A stretch of 30,896 bases of DNA from JBBRGK01 sp036741355 (GTDB taxonomy: Bacteria; Chloroflexota; Dehalococcoidia; CAUJGQ01), in assembly GCA_036741355.1 (NCBI GenBank), contig DAINSK010000043.1, positions 1 through 30,896 on the forward strand, written 5' to 3'. Both the position numbers and the translations under genes were made by a program. The notes beneath the pieces are model-generated. The model ran no database searches and was not told the origin of the DNA. It saw nothing but the letters and a program-made list of their open reading frames with translations. This document shows, piece after piece, positions 7,086 through 14,999 of the stretch. Positions within the stretch are counted from its first letter, which is position 1, and every line of letters starts with the position of its first letter.

Positions 7086-7732
7086 GCCCGCCAGACATGG
7101 TAGTGGCTGCGCGGCAGCGAGCTCGCACGGCGCAGCTCCCAGAGGCGGCGGAAGGCGTAGCGCACGGCCGCCACGATCTCGTCCTGGCTGTTATCGTTGT
7201 GCAGCACGAGGTCCGCGGCTTTCGCCCGCAGTTGCCACGGCCGCTGGCTTTGGAGCCGCTGGCGCGCCTCGTCCTCGGTGAAGCTGTTGCGCGCCATCAG
7301 CCGGCGTAGGGCGGTGTCGTCGTCACAGACAACGAGCCAGGTCGTATCGCACCAGGCCGAGTAGCCCGGCTCGATCAGGTTCACCGCTTCCATCACGCCT
7401 GTACCGTCATCGGGAAGCATCTCGCGCCACCGGTCGATCTCCGCCTTGATCGCACCGCTGATATCGCCCATCGCGCCGGTGAGCTTGCGCATGGCTTCCG
7501 GATTGCCGAACACCTTGCTGCCGAGCACTTTGCGGTCCACGTATCCGTCGGCGCCCACCACGTCTTCTCCGAACGCGGCCACCACCCGGTCAAAGCCGGG
7601 CGTTCGGGGGTCATAGAGGCGGTGTACGAGCTTGTCGGCGTCGCAGTGTACGGCGGCAAGATCGACCAGCGTGCTGCAGACAAGGCTTTTGCCGGATGCG
7701 ATGGAGCCCGTAACGCCGATGATGAGCGGCAT
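7028..7732 (-). CDS. coaE: Dephospho-CoA kinase
   Basis: A 234-aa cytoplasmic P-loop kinase for the last step of coenzyme A synthesis (ATP plus dephospho-CoA). The Walker A is GVTGSIASGKS, slightly unlike the usual GLTGGIASGKS. VHCDADKLVHRLYDP matches the DAD/HxL region, and the Arg-rich lid (LRRLMARNSFTEDEARQRL) and a C-terminal LHNDNS motif follow. The final 20 or so residues (from SSRQSGAQ to GGVR) are encoded by the repeat at 7010-7085, so the native stop appears to have been replaced. The family normally ends near residue 200-210. It lies 123 bp downstream of menA on the same strand. The ribosome site is weak. Confidence 0.85.
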   Translation of the reverse strand: MPLIIGVTGSIASGKSLVCSTLVDLAAVHCDADKLVHRLYDPRTPGFDRVVAAFGEDVVGADGYVDRKVLGSKVFGNPEAMRKLTGAMGDISGAIKAEIDRWREMLPDDGTGVMEAVNLIEPGYSAWCDTTWLVVCDDDTALRRLMARNSFTEDEARQRLQSQRPWQLRAKAADLVLHNDNSQDEIVAAVRYAFRRLWELRRASSLPRSHYHVWRAAVGSSRQSGAQPGSGGVR

Positions 7733-7855
7733 AAGGGAAACCCCCGGGAACCGATTATGCGAGTATGCCGATGATGGGATTGGATACCGTTCTTACTGTA
7801 ACCGCAACCGCCGCCCTGTCCACGCCTAGATTTATGACGTCAGTTAGGCGCAGAG

Positions 7856-8758
7856 CTATGTAAACGCCCTGAGAACCAGGCCGGCAGCCAGGCCGGTCGC
7901 GAGCAGAGCGCCGAAACGCATGTGGAGTTGAGCGGTCCGGAAGAGGAGCAGATTCAATCGTCGCGGCTCCCGCGTGCGCGCCGTATACGTAACGGCCCGT
8001 ACCGCCGCCGGAAGCGTCAGGAGCGAAATCAGCACCGGCCAGGGCGCGACGCGCGTCGCTACCATCACCACCAGCGCGACGAAGCTTGCGGCGATCAGCG
8101 TGTAATACTCCCAGTTCGCCGGTCGCTGCCCGATAATCGTCGCGAGCGTCCGTTTACCGTGTTGCCGGTCGTCATCGACATCGCGCAGGTTGTTGGCGTG
8201 GAGGATTGCAGTCGCGAGGAAGGCGATCGGGAGCGATACGATGAACGGGCGCCATGCCCACTCGTGGACCTGCACGTAGTAGGCGCCTATGACCGTGACC
8301 GGGCCCATGAAGAAGAAGACGGTTAGCTCGCCGAGGCCGATATAGGCGAGTGAAACGGGCGCACCGGTGTAGAAGAAGCCGGCAGCCACGCTGGCGAGAC
8401 CGAGCCAGAGCAGCGGCAGGCCGACCAGAACCACCAGCACCAATCCGCTTGCCGCGCCGCCGGCAAAACACGCGATGCCGAGCTTCAATACCTCGCCGGG
8501 CGTCATCAAGCCACGCTGGATCATCTTGCTCGGTCCGAGCGATGCTGGACCGTCTACGCCCTTGACGTGGTCGTAATAGTCATTGACCAGGTTGGTGCCT
8601 GCGTGGATCAGGAGCGACCCCGCCAGTGCGAGCAGAAAGTACAGCGGGTTGAAGTGCTTTTGCGCCGCGACCAACGACCCAACCACAACCGGCACAACCG
8701 ACGCCGTGAATGAAAATGGTCGCGTCGCGGCGAAATACAGCTTGAGTCGGGGCGGCAT
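7856..8758 (-). CDS. menA: 1,4-dihydroxy-2-naphthoate polyprenyltransferase (UbiA family)
   Basis: A 300-aa integral membrane prenyltransferase that attaches the polyprenyl tail to 1,4-dihydroxy-2-naphthoate in menaquinone synthesis. The two Asp-rich Mg/pyrophosphate motifs are NLVNDYYDHVKGVD and ANNLRDVDDDRQHGKRT. About eight hydrophobic segments are visible, and GPSKMIQRGLMTP between the motifs is typical of MenA rather than UbiA. The ATG has GGAG 6 bp upstream. It is divergent from the phosphatase-like gene. The same fold also serves other prenyl acceptors, but the NDYYD pattern and the length favour MenA. Confidence 0.85.
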   Translation of the reverse strand: MPPRLKLYFAATRPFSFTASVVPVVVGSLVAAQKHFNPLYFLLALAGSLLIHAGTNLVNDYYDHVKGVDGPASLGPSKMIQRGLMTPGEVLKLGIACFAGGAASGLVLVVLVGLPLLWLGLASVAAGFFYTGAPVSLAYIGLGELTVFFFMGPVTVIGAYYVQVHEWAWRPFIVSLPIAFLATAILHANNLRDVDDDRQHGKRTLATIIGQRPANWEYYTLIAASFVALVVMVATRVAPWPVLISLLTLPAAVRAVTYTARTREPRRLNLLLFRTAQLHMRFGALLATGLAAGLVLRAFT

Positions 8759-8862
8759 GCAATGCTCCGATTCACTGGTGCGCTTGGCTTCCGGGCCGCA
8801 ATACGCAAGGCTTGTGCGACGCCGGCTATGTCACCCGTTGACAGCATAAAAAGGCAAGAGAT

Positions 8863-8892
8863 TTGAAGCGAGCCCGTCGGATCTGATATCAT
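8863..8892 (+). promoter_or_regulatory. Sigma70-type promoter of the phosphatase-like gene
   Basis: TTGAAG (8863-8868), 18-bp spacer, TATCAT (8887-8892). Start predicted near 8899, with a leader of about 50 nt before the GTG at 8949. A perfect TTGACA at 8838-8843 lies upstream but has no good -10 at the right distance. Confidence 0.5.
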
Positions 8893-8948
8893 CCACGGGT
8901 TGCACGGAGATTTCCTGCTTCATTCCCGCGATACTTTCGGGGGTCAGA

Positions 8949-11144
8949 GTGGCGGAACGGATCTGGCTTGGCCAGTTCAACATTGTCGCGGGCAAGGTCC
9001 AAGAAGACGGCCCTTTCGCGGCATCCGTTACGGATCGAACCGTCGCCGAGTCCACCGCCGACCTCTATATCACGCTTCAACCCACGCGACCCGACACGGA
9101 CGAGCTGTGTTCCGGTGTCGTGGAGACCGTGCGTCGCATTTTCGGTCGCGCCCAGTATTCGGTAACGGGAAACCTGCTGCTCGCCCTGGGAAAGGCCCAC
9201 CAGCAACTGCGGGAATGGAACCACGCAAGCCTTGCCGAGCATCGCATTGGCGTCGGCGTCTCCTGCATGGTGGTCGCCGGTGATGACGCATACATCGCCC
9301 AAAGTGGCTCGGGAGTGGCTTTTTGCCGCCGCAACGGAAGTGTCGAGCGTCTGGTGCCGTTGGAAGAGAACGCACAGCTTCCGCTCGGTGAAAGCGAGGT
9401 AGTGTCGCCGTGGTTTCATCTCGTGAAGCTGGCACGGGGCGACTCCGTCCTACTGCTGAGCGGCGGATTTGGCGCCCGCGTCGACGATCTTTCGATTGCC
9501 CGCTGCCTCGAGCTCGAACCAGAGGCCGCACTGCCGGAAATCTTCCGCCTGGCGCGCGACGAGCGCGACTGCGGGGCAGTCCTCATCGGCGCACTGGACG
9601 ACCTCTCCGCTGACGACAAGGGACCCGGTGAATCGGCGTCCGCGCCGCCGATCAACGGCGGTGGCGGATCCGTCTCGGCGCGAATACCAGCAGCGCGGCC
9701 GTTGAACCGTCCTGCCGGCACCGAGGCCCCTCCTCAGCGTGGGACGCCGCCGCGGCCGGACCGAGGCTATCGGTCGCCATCGCCGCTCGGTCGCAACTCC
9801 TACCAATTTAATCGGGCCCTTCATCCCGACGAGGGCGGGGGTGTCGTTCGGGTGCTGGGCAGCGAGAAGCCGCGACCCCCGAACAGGGGACCAGCGCACG
9901 CCCTGTCCACGCCCCAAGAGGTGCTCGCCGTAGGCCGCATGCAGCAGCGCCCGGACATACGGGTGCGTAACACGCCGCCCGATTTTCGGTCGTCGTTCCA
10001 CGGTTTCGGCGGGCGGCGGCGCGTTACGCCGCTGGTATTCGGCGGACTCGGCGTCGTTGCCCTGGCGTTGATGCTCTGGTTCGGGCTGCCGGCGTTGGTT
10101 GACAGCGGCCGCTCACAGCGCTTCGAGACGCTGGTGAGGTCTACGCAAACTGAGCTCACCACGGCGCAGTCGGAGGCCGATCTGAGTAAGCGCCGAGAAC
10201 TGTTGAACCAGGCCGTGTCGAACATCGACGAGGCCCGGCGCCTTCGCCCCGGTGACCCACAGGCGCAGAGCGAGGCTACCAGCGTCTCTGACGCACTGAC
10301 CGTGCTCGACGCCGTCTACAACCTTCCCGACGTGCCAACCGTTGCCGATCTCTCCACCGTAGGGCTGAGCCCATCGTCGGCGGTTGAAGTGGCCGCTGGC
10401 GACCGACTCTACGTGTTGGACGTTTCGGGCGGCAAAGTCTTCGCCGTCTCGCGTGACGCATCGGTACCCCCTGAAGTCGTGTTTGAAGACGGCAGCGACG
10501 TCGACGGAGTCCACGCGGTCAAGGCCCACCACATCGCCTGGCAGCCGCCTCAGGACCCGGGCGACGATGGCACCCTGCTTATTCTCGACGCCGACCGGCA
10601 TCTGTTCGGGCTCTCACGCAATGACCTGCGGGCGATCGGCCTGCGCGGCGTTGAACAATGGCGCGGTGACACGGGGATGGCGGTATCGGGTGAGAGCTTA
10701 TACATCCTGGACGCTGCCGCGGGGCTGGTGTGGCGCTACGCCTCGTCGCCATCGGGCTTCGACAGCGACCCCGCCCCGGCCGTGGCTCGAGCTGACATTC
10801 GCGACGCCACCGGCATCTCCGTGGTGGCCGGTATCTTCCTTACCGGCCAGGACTCGCGAATCCGGCGCTTCCTGGACGGCCAGGAGGGACAGTTCAAGCT
10901 CGCGGGAATTGACAAACCGCCGGCGGCGCCGAGGCCGCCTCTCTACGACCCGAAAACGGGCCTGATGTACGTCGCGGACCGCGGCAACAACCGCATTATC
11001 GTCCTCGAAGGCGACGGCCGGTTCAAGCGGCAACTGGTGCACACTCGATTGGCAGGTCTCCGCGGCGCGGCGGTGGATTCGGATCAGGATCGTCTGGTCG
11101 GCGTGATCGGTCAGTCGCTGGTTGCGATTCCGCTGCCAAAATAA
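8949..11144 (+). CDS. Membrane protein with degenerate PP2C-like domain and propeller-like exterior
   Basis: A 731-aa protein, GTG start. Residues 1-220 resemble a PP2C/PPM phosphatase: a helical stretch, then SCMVVAGDDAYIAQSGSG, GDSVLLLSGGFG and ERDCGAVLIGAL, which align with PP2C motifs VANVGDSRAY, LLLCSDGL and DNITVVVV. Two metal-binding Asp positions are lost (GDSR to GSGV at about 120-123; SDG to SGG at 171-173), so it should be inactive. A Pro-rich linker (220-355) contains SPSPLGRNS. One transmembrane helix lies at about 360-382. After a helical spacer, 450-731 has repeated strands such as DRLYVLDVSGGKVFAV, ESLYILDAAAGLVWRY and LMYVADRGNNRIIVLEGDG, like NHL/YVTN propeller blades. It is probably an envelope sensor paired with the kinase-like protein. 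Domain reading is by eye. Confidence 0.75.
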   Translation: MAERIWLGQFNIVAGKVQEDGPFAASVTDRTVAESTADLYITLQPTRPDTDELCSGVVETVRRIFGRAQYSVTGNLLLALGKAHQQLREWNHASLAEHRIGVGVSCMVVAGDDAYIAQSGSGVAFCRRNGSVERLVPLEENAQLPLGESEVVSPWFHLVKLARGDSVLLLSGGFGARVDDLSIARCLELEPEAALPEIFRLARDERDCGAVLIGALDDLSADDKGPGESASAPPINGGGGSVSARIPAARPLNRPAGTEAPPQRGTPPRPDRGYRSPSPLGRNSYQFNRALHPDEGGGVVRVLGSEKPRPPNRGPAHALSTPQEVLAVGRMQQRPDIRVRNTPPDFRSSFHGFGGRRRVTPLVFGGLGVVALALMLWFGLPALVDSGRSQRFETLVRSTQTELTTAQSEADLSKRRELLNQAVSNIDEARRLRPGDPQAQSEATSVSDALTVLDAVYNLPDVPTVADLSTVGLSPSSAVEVAAGDRLYVLDVSGGKVFAVSRDASVPPEVVFEDGSDVDGVHAVKAHHIAWQPPQDPGDDGTLLILDADRHLFGLSRNDLRAIGLRGVEQWRGDTGMAVSGESLYILDAAAGLVWRYASSPSGFDSDPAPAVARADIRDATGISVVAGIFLTGQDSRIRRFLDGQEGQFKLAGIDKPPAAPRPPLYDPKTGLMYVADRGNNRIIVLEGDGRFKRQLVHTRLAGLRGAAVDSDQDRLVGVIGQSLVAIPLPK

Positions 11145-11157
11145 GCGGAGCGACGAT

Positions 11158-11757
11158 GTGACCGCGAACCACCCTGCTGGTCCGGAGCACTCCCGTGAAG
11201 GATCCAGCCTGCCGGGTTCCGCGGTGCGTCCGAGCCTCTTGGCGCTGACGCGCGCTTTTGGCGTGGTTGGCGTGACGAGTATCGGTGGCGGGCGCTTCAC
11301 GTACTTCTTCCACGAGTTCGTCAGGCGACGCCGCTGGCTAACCGAAACAGAGATCCTCGAGGCGTTTGGGGTCAGCCAGATGCTGCCCGGTCCGAATATC
11401 GGCAACTTCGCTGTCGTGCTCGGCCAGCGATTGCGCGGTCTGCGCGGCGCCGTTCTGGCGCTGCTGGCGCTCCTGGTCCCGGGCGCCGCGATGATGCTCG
11501 CCTTGAGCACGCTTTATTTCGCGCGGGGCGAGGTGCCGGCGTTTTCATCGATTCTCAGAGGCGTTGCGGCCGCGGCTGCCGGGATGACCCTGGCAACCGC
11601 AATCCAGGTCGGACAGACGCTGGGCCGGTCGTGGCGCGCGATCCCGCTCGCGGTGATCACAACCGTCTCGGTTGCGATCCTGCATTTGCCGACCGTCCTG
11701 GTAATAGCCGTCCTTGGGCTGGCCGGCATCTCGCTGTTCCGGCCGCGCGATGCATGA
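11158..11757 (+). CDS. Chromate transporter half (short-chain ChrA)
   Basis: A 199-aa membrane protein of the CHR family (one CHR domain). RAFGVVGVTSIGGGRFTYFF, RRRWLTETEILEAFGVSQML and PGPNIGNFAVVLGQRLRG match the conserved FxxxGxxSFGG and QxLPGP motifs; about five to six hydrophobic helices follow. A GTG start at 11158 has GGAG 7 bp upstream; a TTG at 11122 would overlap the previous gene. Its 3' end overlaps the second CHR gene by 8 bp, so the two halves are made together. It starts 13 bp after the phosphatase-like gene and is probably co-transcribed. Short-chain CHR pairs act together in chromate or sulfate export; the substrate is not shown by sequence. Confidence 0.88.
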   Translation: MTANHPAGPEHSREGSSLPGSAVRPSLLALTRAFGVVGVTSIGGGRFTYFFHEFVRRRRWLTETEILEAFGVSQMLPGPNIGNFAVVLGQRLRGLRGAVLALLALLVPGAAMMLALSTLYFARGEVPAFSSILRGVAAAAAGMTLATAIQVGQTLGRSWRAIPLAVITTVSVAILHLPTVLVIAVLGLAGISLFRPRDA

Positions 11758-12271
11758 TCTCGCAGATCTAATTGTCTTACTGGTTCGGCTCAGCTTCGTC
11801 GCGTTTGGCGGCGGCATCGCGATTCTGCCGGAGCTTCAGCGTGTGGTCGTATCAGACCACCACTGGTTGACGTCACAGCAGTTCGCGAGCAGCTATGCGA
11901 TGGGGCAGCTCACGCCGGGACCGGGCATGCTGATGGTGTTGGCGATCGGCTACAAAGTCGCGGGCGTGCCCGGCGCGCTGGCGGCGATGGTTGCGATGTT
12001 CCTCCCGGTTGGCACGCTTGCGTACATCGCCGGTTCGCGCCTCGATAAGCTCAAGGGTTCGCCCTGGCGCCCTGCAATCCAACGTGGTATGGCGCCGGTC
12101 ACCGTCGGCTTACTGTTGGCCGGAAGTTACACGCTGATTCAGGCGTCCGCCGTCGACGTCATTTCCGGCTTGATCGTGGCCGCGGCTGTGTTGATGCTGT
12201 TGAGCCGGCGAATAAACCCGATCGTCATCGTACTGGCAGGCGGCGCTGCCGGCTGGCTCTGGTATCGGTGA
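11750..12271 (+). CDS. Chromate transporter partner half (short-chain ChrA)
   Basis: A 173-aa membrane protein with one CHR domain, the second half of the split transporter. LVRLSFVAFGGGIAILPELQ, HHWLTSQQFASSYAMGQLTP and GPGMLMVLAIGYKVAGVPGA are the conserved motifs. The ATG at 11750 lies inside the end of the first half; an in-frame ATG at 11714 is less likely. In short-chain systems the two proteins have opposite membrane topology and form one permease. It ends 22 bp from the converging HD-GYP gene with no clear terminator between them. Confidence 0.88.
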   Translation: MHDLADLIVLLVRLSFVAFGGGIAILPELQRVVVSDHHWLTSQQFASSYAMGQLTPGPGMLMVLAIGYKVAGVPGALAAMVAMFLPVGTLAYIAGSRLDKLKGSPWRPAIQRGMAPVTVGLLLAGSYTLIQASAVDVISGLIVAAAVLMLLSRRINPIVIVLAGGAAGWLWYR

Positions 12272-12293
12272 AAACTGGGTAACGGTGACGGGG

Positions 12294-13661
12294 CTATGCG
12301 CGTGCGCGTAGCATTCCGGACACGGAGCGCGGCCGTGTGGCGACGGACTCGGTGCGCGAGACGTACTCGGGCCGCTCACGCAGGATCTCCATGAATACGT
12401 CCAGGATGCGCGGCTCGAACTGCGTGCCGCGCCCGCGCTCCATTTCGGCGAAGACTTGATCTACAGGCAGAGCCTCCCGATAGGCGCGATTGCTGGTCAT
12501 GGCGTCGAACGTATCGGCAACGGCGATGATGCGCGAGGCGAGCGGAATTGCGGTGCCGGAGAGCCCGTTCGGATAGCCCTTACCGTCCCAGCGCTCGTGG
12601 TGGTGAAGCACGGCATCGCGACCGGCAGCGAAGTCGGGGAAGCGGCTGATCAACCGAGCGCCGACCTCGGGGTGCGAACGCATCTCCTCCCACTCTTCCT
12701 CTTCCATGGCGGTTTCTTTGAAGAGCGTCGTCGAGCGAATGCCGATCTTGCCGACATCGTGGACGCGGGCTGCCATGAAGATCTGCTGAGCCTGTTCCCC
12801 GCCCTGGCCCAGGCGTAGCGCGAGGACCTTCGATAGTTCCGCAACTCGGCGGGAGTGCTCGAATGTGAAGCGGTCGCGCATGTCCACGATGTCGGCGAGC
12901 TCTTCCACCGCATCACGCGTCTGCACTCGCAACGCCACGCCGTCGCGCAGCGATCGGTAGACGATGAATGTGGGCGCAATCGCGAACAGGAGCGCCCAGG
13001 GGTGTTCGTGGCCGATGAGTGCGGCGAATATTCCCAGGAGGTACAGGGTGACTTCCTGCGGCAATACCGGCCGTATCTGCTGCCAGCAGCCCGCGAAGGC
13101 GTTGCGGCGTTGGTGCAGGCTTGCCATGATCAAGACCAGCACGACGTTGGTGCTGTACGTCGCAGCCGCGGCGATGAATACTGCCGCTCCGGTGTTCAGG
13201 TCGGGGCGGCTCACGAATTCGTAGGGAGCGTAGAGCTTGAGTATCGCTCCGGCCGCGAGCGCACCAAGCGCATGTAAGGATGTATTGAAAGCCGATTGCC
13301 CGAACCGAGACCTAAGCAGGACTTCTCCGGCTGCAACCCCCAGCGCCACGGCGCCGGCTGCCAGCGGCAGCGGCAGAAGCAGGACCGCCGTGAACGCCGA
13401 TACCTGGGTCACTCGGACTTTGACCTTGGGCCCGAACTCAACCGGGTAGCGCCAGGCAAGTGCGGTCAACACAGTCAGGAACAAGAACCACTGGACCGAA
13501 CTGCTATTCAGTACCGGCTTGTCCCGAAAAGCCAGAACGAAACCGGCCACCGCGGCGGCGACAACCAGGCAGATGAACGCCCGCGCTTGGAGCGGCAGCG
13601 AGAGTCGCGGTGCCCGCGCCCCCATCTTTGGTGGCCGCACTGCAGCTATAACCCTCTTCAT
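12294..13661 (-). CDS. Membrane-anchored HD-GYP c-di-GMP phosphodiesterase
   Basis: A 455-aa protein. Residues about 20-225 contain a group of hydrophobic helices forming an N-terminal membrane sensor of a type I do not recognise. From about 245 an HD-GYP domain begins: EHSRRVAELSKVLALRLG, the metal-binding VHDVGKIGI, HPEVGARLISRFP, HHHERWDGKGYPNGLSG (the GYP motif) and ADTFDAMTSNRAYR. All metal ligands look intact, so c-di-GMP hydrolysis to pGpG or GMP is expected. It overlaps the upstream secreted-protein gene by 4 bp (ATGA), so an exported protein and a membrane phosphodiesterase are produced together. This may be a signal-and-sensor pair. Confidence 0.9.
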   Translation of the reverse strand: MKRVIAAVRPPKMGARAPRLSLPLQARAFICLVVAAAVAGFVLAFRDKPVLNSSSVQWFLFLTVLTALAWRYPVEFGPKVKVRVTQVSAFTAVLLLPLPLAAGAVALGVAAGEVLLRSRFGQSAFNTSLHALGALAAGAILKLYAPYEFVSRPDLNTGAAVFIAAAATYSTNVVLVLIMASLHQRRNAFAGCWQQIRPVLPQEVTLYLLGIFAALIGHEHPWALLFAIAPTFIVYRSLRDGVALRVQTRDAVEELADIVDMRDRFTFEHSRRVAELSKVLALRLGQGGEQAQQIFMAARVHDVGKIGIRSTTLFKETAMEEEEWEEMRSHPEVGARLISRFPDFAAGRDAVLHHHERWDGKGYPNGLSGTAIPLASRIIAVADTFDAMTSNRAYREALPVDQVFAEMERGRGTQFEPRILDVFMEILRERPEYVSRTESVATRPRSVSGMLRARA

Positions 13662-14158
13662 TTGCCGCCCAGTCCGAACTTAATGCTCATGAGCTCATTT
13701 GTCTGGCGAACGGTCAAATGCGCGAAGTTCCCAGTGTGGAGGCGAGTACCGATGCCCGAGTCACCGCTGATAATCGAGAACACGGTCACCCGATTATCGT
13801 GGCCGTGGGAGAGATCCAGGGATGCAACGGAAACGCCGAGGAACGCCGCGGCGTCCGCCGCGTGGTTGAGCGTGAAGAACTGGACCTCATCCGTGAAGAA
13901 TGGGCCGGGAACAGTCTGGTTGGGTGAGTGCGAGGTGCCGTCGGGAACGACAATTGCCACCGGTACGGGTGAAATTACACGTCCGGCTCCGCTGAGCCAC
14001 ATGGCCACGGTGATGTTTACGGTGTGGCCGTTGATTTGCACCACCGGGTCGTCCCAGCACCACGCCAGATCGCCATGCGCCACCGGCATGATGTTGCTCA
14101 GACCATACGTGCTCGCGACCATGACAATGGCGGCGAGTACAGCAAGTACACGGCGCAT
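13658..14158 (-). CDS. Secreted hypothetical protein
   Basis: A 166-aa protein. The ATG at 14158 is chosen because AGGGGA lies about 8 bp upstream and the protein then opens with a signal peptide (MRRVLAVLAAIVMVASTYGL, cleavage probably after VAHG). The mature part has WCWDDPVVQINGHTVNITVA and later SPNQTVPGPFFTDEVQFF and HGHDNRVTVFSI, a beta-rich pattern with no membrane helix. I recognise no family. It is first in an operon with the HD-GYP gene (4-bp overlap) and could be its periplasmic partner or ligand-binding protein; this is inferred from context only. Confidence 0.7.
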   Translation of the reverse strand: MRRVLAVLAAIVMVASTYGLSNIMPVAHGDLAWCWDDPVVQINGHTVNITVAMWLSGAGRVISPVPVAIVVPDGTSHSPNQTVPGPFFTDEVQFFTLNHAADAAAFLGVSVASLDLSHGHDNRVTVFSIISGDSGIGTRLHTGNFAHLTVRQTNELMSIKFGLGGK

Positions 14159-14197
14159 TACAATTTCCCCTGACTCGTGCACCGCGCCGTTAGTAGG

Positions 14198-14214
14198 CTC
14201 GGCACAATGCCGAG
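14198..14214 (-). promoter_or_regulatory. Inverted repeat in the leader of the secreted protein-HD-GYP operon
   Basis: Perfect 7-bp arms CTCGGCA / TGCCGAG with a 3-nt loop, located between the -10 box and the ribosome site of the operon. It could be an operator or a leader hairpin; no T-tract follows, so it is not a terminator. Confidence 0.4.
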
Positions 14215-14234
14215 ACACGCCCATCCACTTCTGC

Positions 14235-14262
14235 ATAGTACGGACATCTATCGAAGTTGCAA
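14235..14262 (-). promoter_or_regulatory. Sigma70-type promoter of the secreted protein-HD-GYP operon
   Basis: On the minus strand TTGCAA (14257-14262), 16-bp spacer, TACTAT (14235-14240). Start predicted near 14228, giving a leader of about 70 nt that contains the 14198-14214 inverted repeat. Confidence 0.55.
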
Positions 14263-14332
14263 GCGTACGCCGACACCTGACTGCAATTGTTACCGATGCT
14301 GTACGGTTTGTCTATGACTGGAGGGGCCTATT

Positions 14333-14779
14333 GTGTCGAATTTGCTGCACATTGCGCCCATTGGAATTGTCCGCAACGGCGTGCGACAACCAAAGACGAG
14401 CGGATGGGAGGGGGTCGAATCGCGAATCGAGATCGAGCATCGACTCTCCGAAGCGCTCCGGGGGATTGAGGGGTTCTCGCACATTATCGTGCTGACGTGG
14501 CTGCATCTCGCTGCTGAAGAACCGCGCGATCAGTTGTCGATACACCCGGGTGGAGATGCGCGTCTGCCTCTGATCGGAGTGTTCGCGCTGCGCGTCGCGG
14601 GCAGGCCAAACCCGTTGGGATTCTCGGTCGTCCGCCTGGACAGGGTGGAAGGCGCGACACTTCGCGTACGCGGGCTTGATGTCCTGGATGGCACCCCGGT
14701 GCTGGACTTGAAGCCGTATCTGCCGCTTTATGACTGTGCTTCGGATGCTCGGTTGCCGGGTTGGGCGCTGCCGGGCTGA
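14333..14779 (+). CDS. TrmO/TsaA-like tRNA methyltransferase family protein
   Basis: A 148-aa protein of the TsaA/TrmO family. The E. coli member uses SAM to N6-methylate t6A37 in tRNA. Visible motifs are HIAPIGIVRNGV, EGFSHIIVLTWLH, PLIGVFALRVAGRPNPLGFS and LDVLDGTPVLDLKPY, matching the family pattern GVFATRSPHRPNPIG and LDGTPVLDIKPY. The usual RSP(H/E)RPN reads RVAGRPN. The GTG start has GGAGGGG 6 bp upstream. It is divergent from the HD-GYP operon. Some family members have other substrates, so the tRNA role is by homology only. Confidence 0.85.
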   Translation: MSNLLHIAPIGIVRNGVRQPKTSGWEGVESRIEIEHRLSEALRGIEGFSHIIVLTWLHLAAEEPRDQLSIHPGGDARLPLIGVFALRVAGRPNPLGFSVVRLDRVEGATLRVRGLDVLDGTPVLDLKPYLPLYDCASDARLPGWALPG

Positions 14780-14955
14780 AGTGGGTCCAGCGATGTAAGA
14801 GGCTCCAGGTGATTGGTGAGAATGGTGAGCCGGTCCGCGGGATGGCGTCGCTGCCAGTCCTCGGCGAACCGAAATGCTTCGTCATACTGCCTGATGTGCA
14901 GTAGCACGCCATCGTCCGCGCACTGACCGGAACAGATTGCGACGAGGAACGACAT
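14728..14955 (-). CDS. Small hypothetical protein
   Basis: A 75-aa ORF converging with the TrmO-like gene and overlapping its last 52 bp. The first 55 residues (MSFLVAICSGQCADDGVLLH and AFRFAEDWQRRHPADRLTIL) look like a folded alpha/beta protein, while the tail (from SLDPLQPG) is the complement of the TrmO end. No family is recognised. Coding status is uncertain. Confidence 0.4.
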   Translation of the reverse strand: MSFLVAICSGQCADDGVLLHIRQYDEAFRFAEDWQRRHPADRLTILTNHLEPLTSLDPLQPGSAQPGNRASEAQS

Positions 14956-14999
14956 CCGTTACGTCCGGGGGCGCCCGCCCTGGGAACTGGCGCACAGGT

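Noticed and set aside
8838..8843. Perfect TTGACA as the -35 of the phosphatase-like gene
   Set aside because: No acceptable -10 at 16-18 bp; the TTGAAG/TATCAT pair downstream fits better.
13296..14495. 399-aa plus-strand ORF
   Set aside because: It runs antisense through the HD-GYP and secreted-protein genes and then across the start of the TrmO-like gene; its composition is Arg/Ser/Pro-rich shadow sequence.
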